Origin: Nostoc sp. GT001
GTDB lineage: Bacteria; Cyanobacteriota; Cyanobacteriia; Cyanobacteriales; Nostocaceae
Direction: 5' to 3'
Length of the DNA stretch: 25,275 nucleotides
Assembly: GCF_030382115.1 (NCBI RefSeq)
Contig: NZ_JAUDRJ010000003.1
Location: 6,914,121 to 6,939,395 of the forward strand
The notes below the pieces were generated by a model. That model did not search any database. It was not told the DNA's origin and saw nothing but the letters and a program-made list of their open reading frames with translations. Position numbers and translations under genes: made by a program. Below, piece by piece: positions 24,128 to 25,275 of this stretch (positions are counted from its first letter, which is position 1; the number at the start of each line of letters is the position of its first letter).

Positions 24128-24165
24128 TTAGGAGTTAGGAGTTAGGAGTTAGGAGTTAGGAGTTA
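24128..24165. repeat. Tandem TTAGGAG heptamer array (5 units) in a gene leader
   Basis: Five perfect TTAGGAG units plus TTA end 12 bases upstream of the membrane-protein ATG at 24115. On the transcribed strand they read CTCCTAA repeats, so they do not supply a Shine-Dalgarno. Same family as 11476-11540. Confidence 0.95.
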
Positions 24166-24308
24166 TGAATAATATAGGGAAATTAGAGTTTTTATAGATA
24201 GATTTTGACTCGCTTCATTAAAAATTTAGGAAGATTGTGGTGCTTTTTGCGAGGATGGCAAATACGAGAATATCGGCTATCCCCAAAGCACCAACACATC
24301 TATATTAT

Positions 24309-25034
24309 TTAGGATGGTTTAAGGTGATAATCAAATTTGGAATGGTAAGCTGCATTGGCAAAGTCCATTGTTCGCGTGGCGTCTGTCTGCGACACGCTGC
24401 GCGAACGTAGAGAAGGTATGGCATCCCAATTGATTACATCTTCTAACAAAGCTTGATAACCTAGTGTATTGGGATGGAGTCCATCTTCACTCAAGCGTTT
24501 GAGTCGCCAACTTTCACCGCGTTCCATCCATTGCTCAAAAATATCCAAATAGGGAATCTGCCTTTTGCTGCAAGCAATTCGAGTTGCTTCTTTGTAGCGG
24601 TACTGGTCGGCATGATTATAGTAAAAACAATCTAAAAATGGCATTTTGGCTTCATCCACTGGCACCATGCCCACGAATAACACAGGACAGAGTTGCTGTG
24701 CTAAATCTAGCAGAGACGCAATTTCCTTTTCAAACAATGTAAAATCTGTGTAACTTTTACCATCGGGACGCGCCAACCGGGCTGAGTCATTTACGCCTAC
24801 GGATAAAATAATCAAATCAGGAACACGATTTCGCAGTTCACCCCGGTGGCGAAATTCAACTTCTAGCCTTTGTGCTACTTGTTGCGTGCGATCGCCTCTT
24901 ACCCCTAAATTATAAAGAATATGACCTACACTATCCGGCAACATCCACCATCGCCGTAGTTGCTCAATCCAGCCTCCTTTTTCTGGGTCGCCGAATCCAT
25001 AAATTAAGCTGTCCCCCAGTGCGACAATCTTCAT
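24309..25034 (-). CDS. SGNH/GDSL-family hydrolase
   Basis: A hydrolase of 241 residues from this start. The SGNH catalytic motifs are all present: block I ALGDSLIYGFGD with nucleophile Ser9, block II GVRGDRT, block III GVNDSAR (Gly and Asn of the oxyanion hole), and block V EDGLHPN with the Asp/His pair. The family hydrolyses esters of lipids, acetylated sugars or peptidoglycan. The frame is open to an ATG at 25097 (21 more residues, MHTFLASSSMQLSV...), but the MKIVALGDSL start at 25034 is where the family usually begins; no Shine-Dalgarno separates the choices. There is no clear signal peptide. The C-terminal part after NWDAIPSL, ~17 residues, is encoded by a dispersed palindrome. Substrate unknown. 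Confidence 0.85.
   Translation of the reverse strand: MKIVALGDSLIYGFGDPEKGGWIEQLRRWWMLPDSVGHILYNLGVRGDRTQQVAQRLEVEFRHRGELRNRVPDLIILSVGVNDSARLARPDGKSYTDFTLFEKEIASLLDLAQQLCPVLFVGMVPVDEAKMPFLDCFYYNHADQYRYKEATRIACSKRQIPYLDIFEQWMERGESWRLKRLSEDGLHPNTLGYQALLEDVINWDAIPSLRSRSVSQTDATRTMDFANAAYHSKFDYHLKPS
24370..24406. repeat. Dispersed palindrome inside the SGNH hydrolase 3' end
   Basis: GTTCGCG (24370-24376) and CGCGAAC (24400-24406) bracket a GC-rich core with GCGTC...GACACGC, followed by GTAGAGAAGG. This composition and the CTTCTCTACG...CGCGAAC layout is that of intergenic repeats in Nostocales. Here it is read in frame as LRSRSVSQTDATRTM. Confidence 0.65.
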
Positions 25035-25275
25035 AGGCTGAAAGTGATTTGGTGGTACAGACAGCTGCATTGAGGAAGAAGCGAGAAATGTGTGCATTTA
25101 ACAACTATATTTTATATCTTTACAAGATTCTATACATTTCTATACCATAGATGGCTATCTTTAGTGTTCAAGCATCGATGGAGTTTTTACTTGTTGATAT
25201 AGTTTTAAGGTTAATATTGCCGCAGTTGATCCTCTGTACGATGGGCTACCGTACTTTAACAATCAGCATGAAAAT

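Overview
The window looks like chromosomal DNA from a filamentous, probably Nostocales-type (Nostoc/Anabaena-like), cyanobacterium. The octamer GCGATCGC (HIP1) occurs about twenty times, where chance would give less than one. Tandem heptamers of the TTAGGAG type and many small dispersed palindromes sit between genes. The gene families are typical of the group: DUF3172, an AMIN-domain protein, a PEP-CTERM-like exported protein, CPA2 antiporters, and the order rplS-trnW-secE-nusG-rplK-rplA-rplJ-rplL. No phage, insertion sequence with a transposase, CRISPR array or rRNA gene was seen.

Layout. 1-4.1 kb: an exported metallophosphoesterase (minus) and a divergent Rieske-domain protein (plus), separated by dispersed palindromes. 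4.1-8.6 kb: the minus-strand translation block rplS, tRNA-Trp(CCA), secE, nusG, rplK, rplA, an L10 autoregulatory leader, rplJ and rplL, ended by a strong intrinsic terminator. 8.7-11.5 kb: two plus-strand glycosyltransferases. The first (GT2) is intact; the second (GT4) is broken by a one-base frameshift beside a HIP1 site. 11.6-14.3 kb: an exported PEP-CTERM-like protein and an ABC-2 permease (both minus), then a DUF3172 membrane protein (plus). 14.4-17.6 kb: a DeoR-family repressor divergent from an atypical transketolase-like enzyme. A foldback repeat lies between them, and inverted copies of one ~65-bp repeat flank the pair. 17.9-23.1 kb: an AMIN protein, a small exported protein and two paralogous CPA2 cation/proton antiporters, all minus; one antiporter carries a C-terminal USP-like tail. 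23.1-25.1 kb: a MITE-like element, a small membrane protein and an SGNH hydrolase, whose C-terminus has absorbed a dispersed repeat.

How the genes work together. The ribosomal block makes the L11/L1 region, the L10/L12 stalk and L19, plus the transcription factor NusG and the translocon subunit SecE. Its L10/L12 part should be feedback-controlled by L10 binding its own leader. The DeoR and transketolase-like genes form a plausible sugar-phosphate-responsive pair. The antiporter genes and the two small envelope proteins next to them may form an ion-homeostasis or envelope operon. The glycosyltransferases probably act in surface polysaccharide synthesis.

No obviously new multi-gene defence or mobile system stands out. 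The most unusual items are the DeoR/transketolase-like module inside its inverted repeats, the Rieske protein with a large unassigned C-terminal region, the GT4 frameshift, and repeats that have invaded coding or leader sequence.
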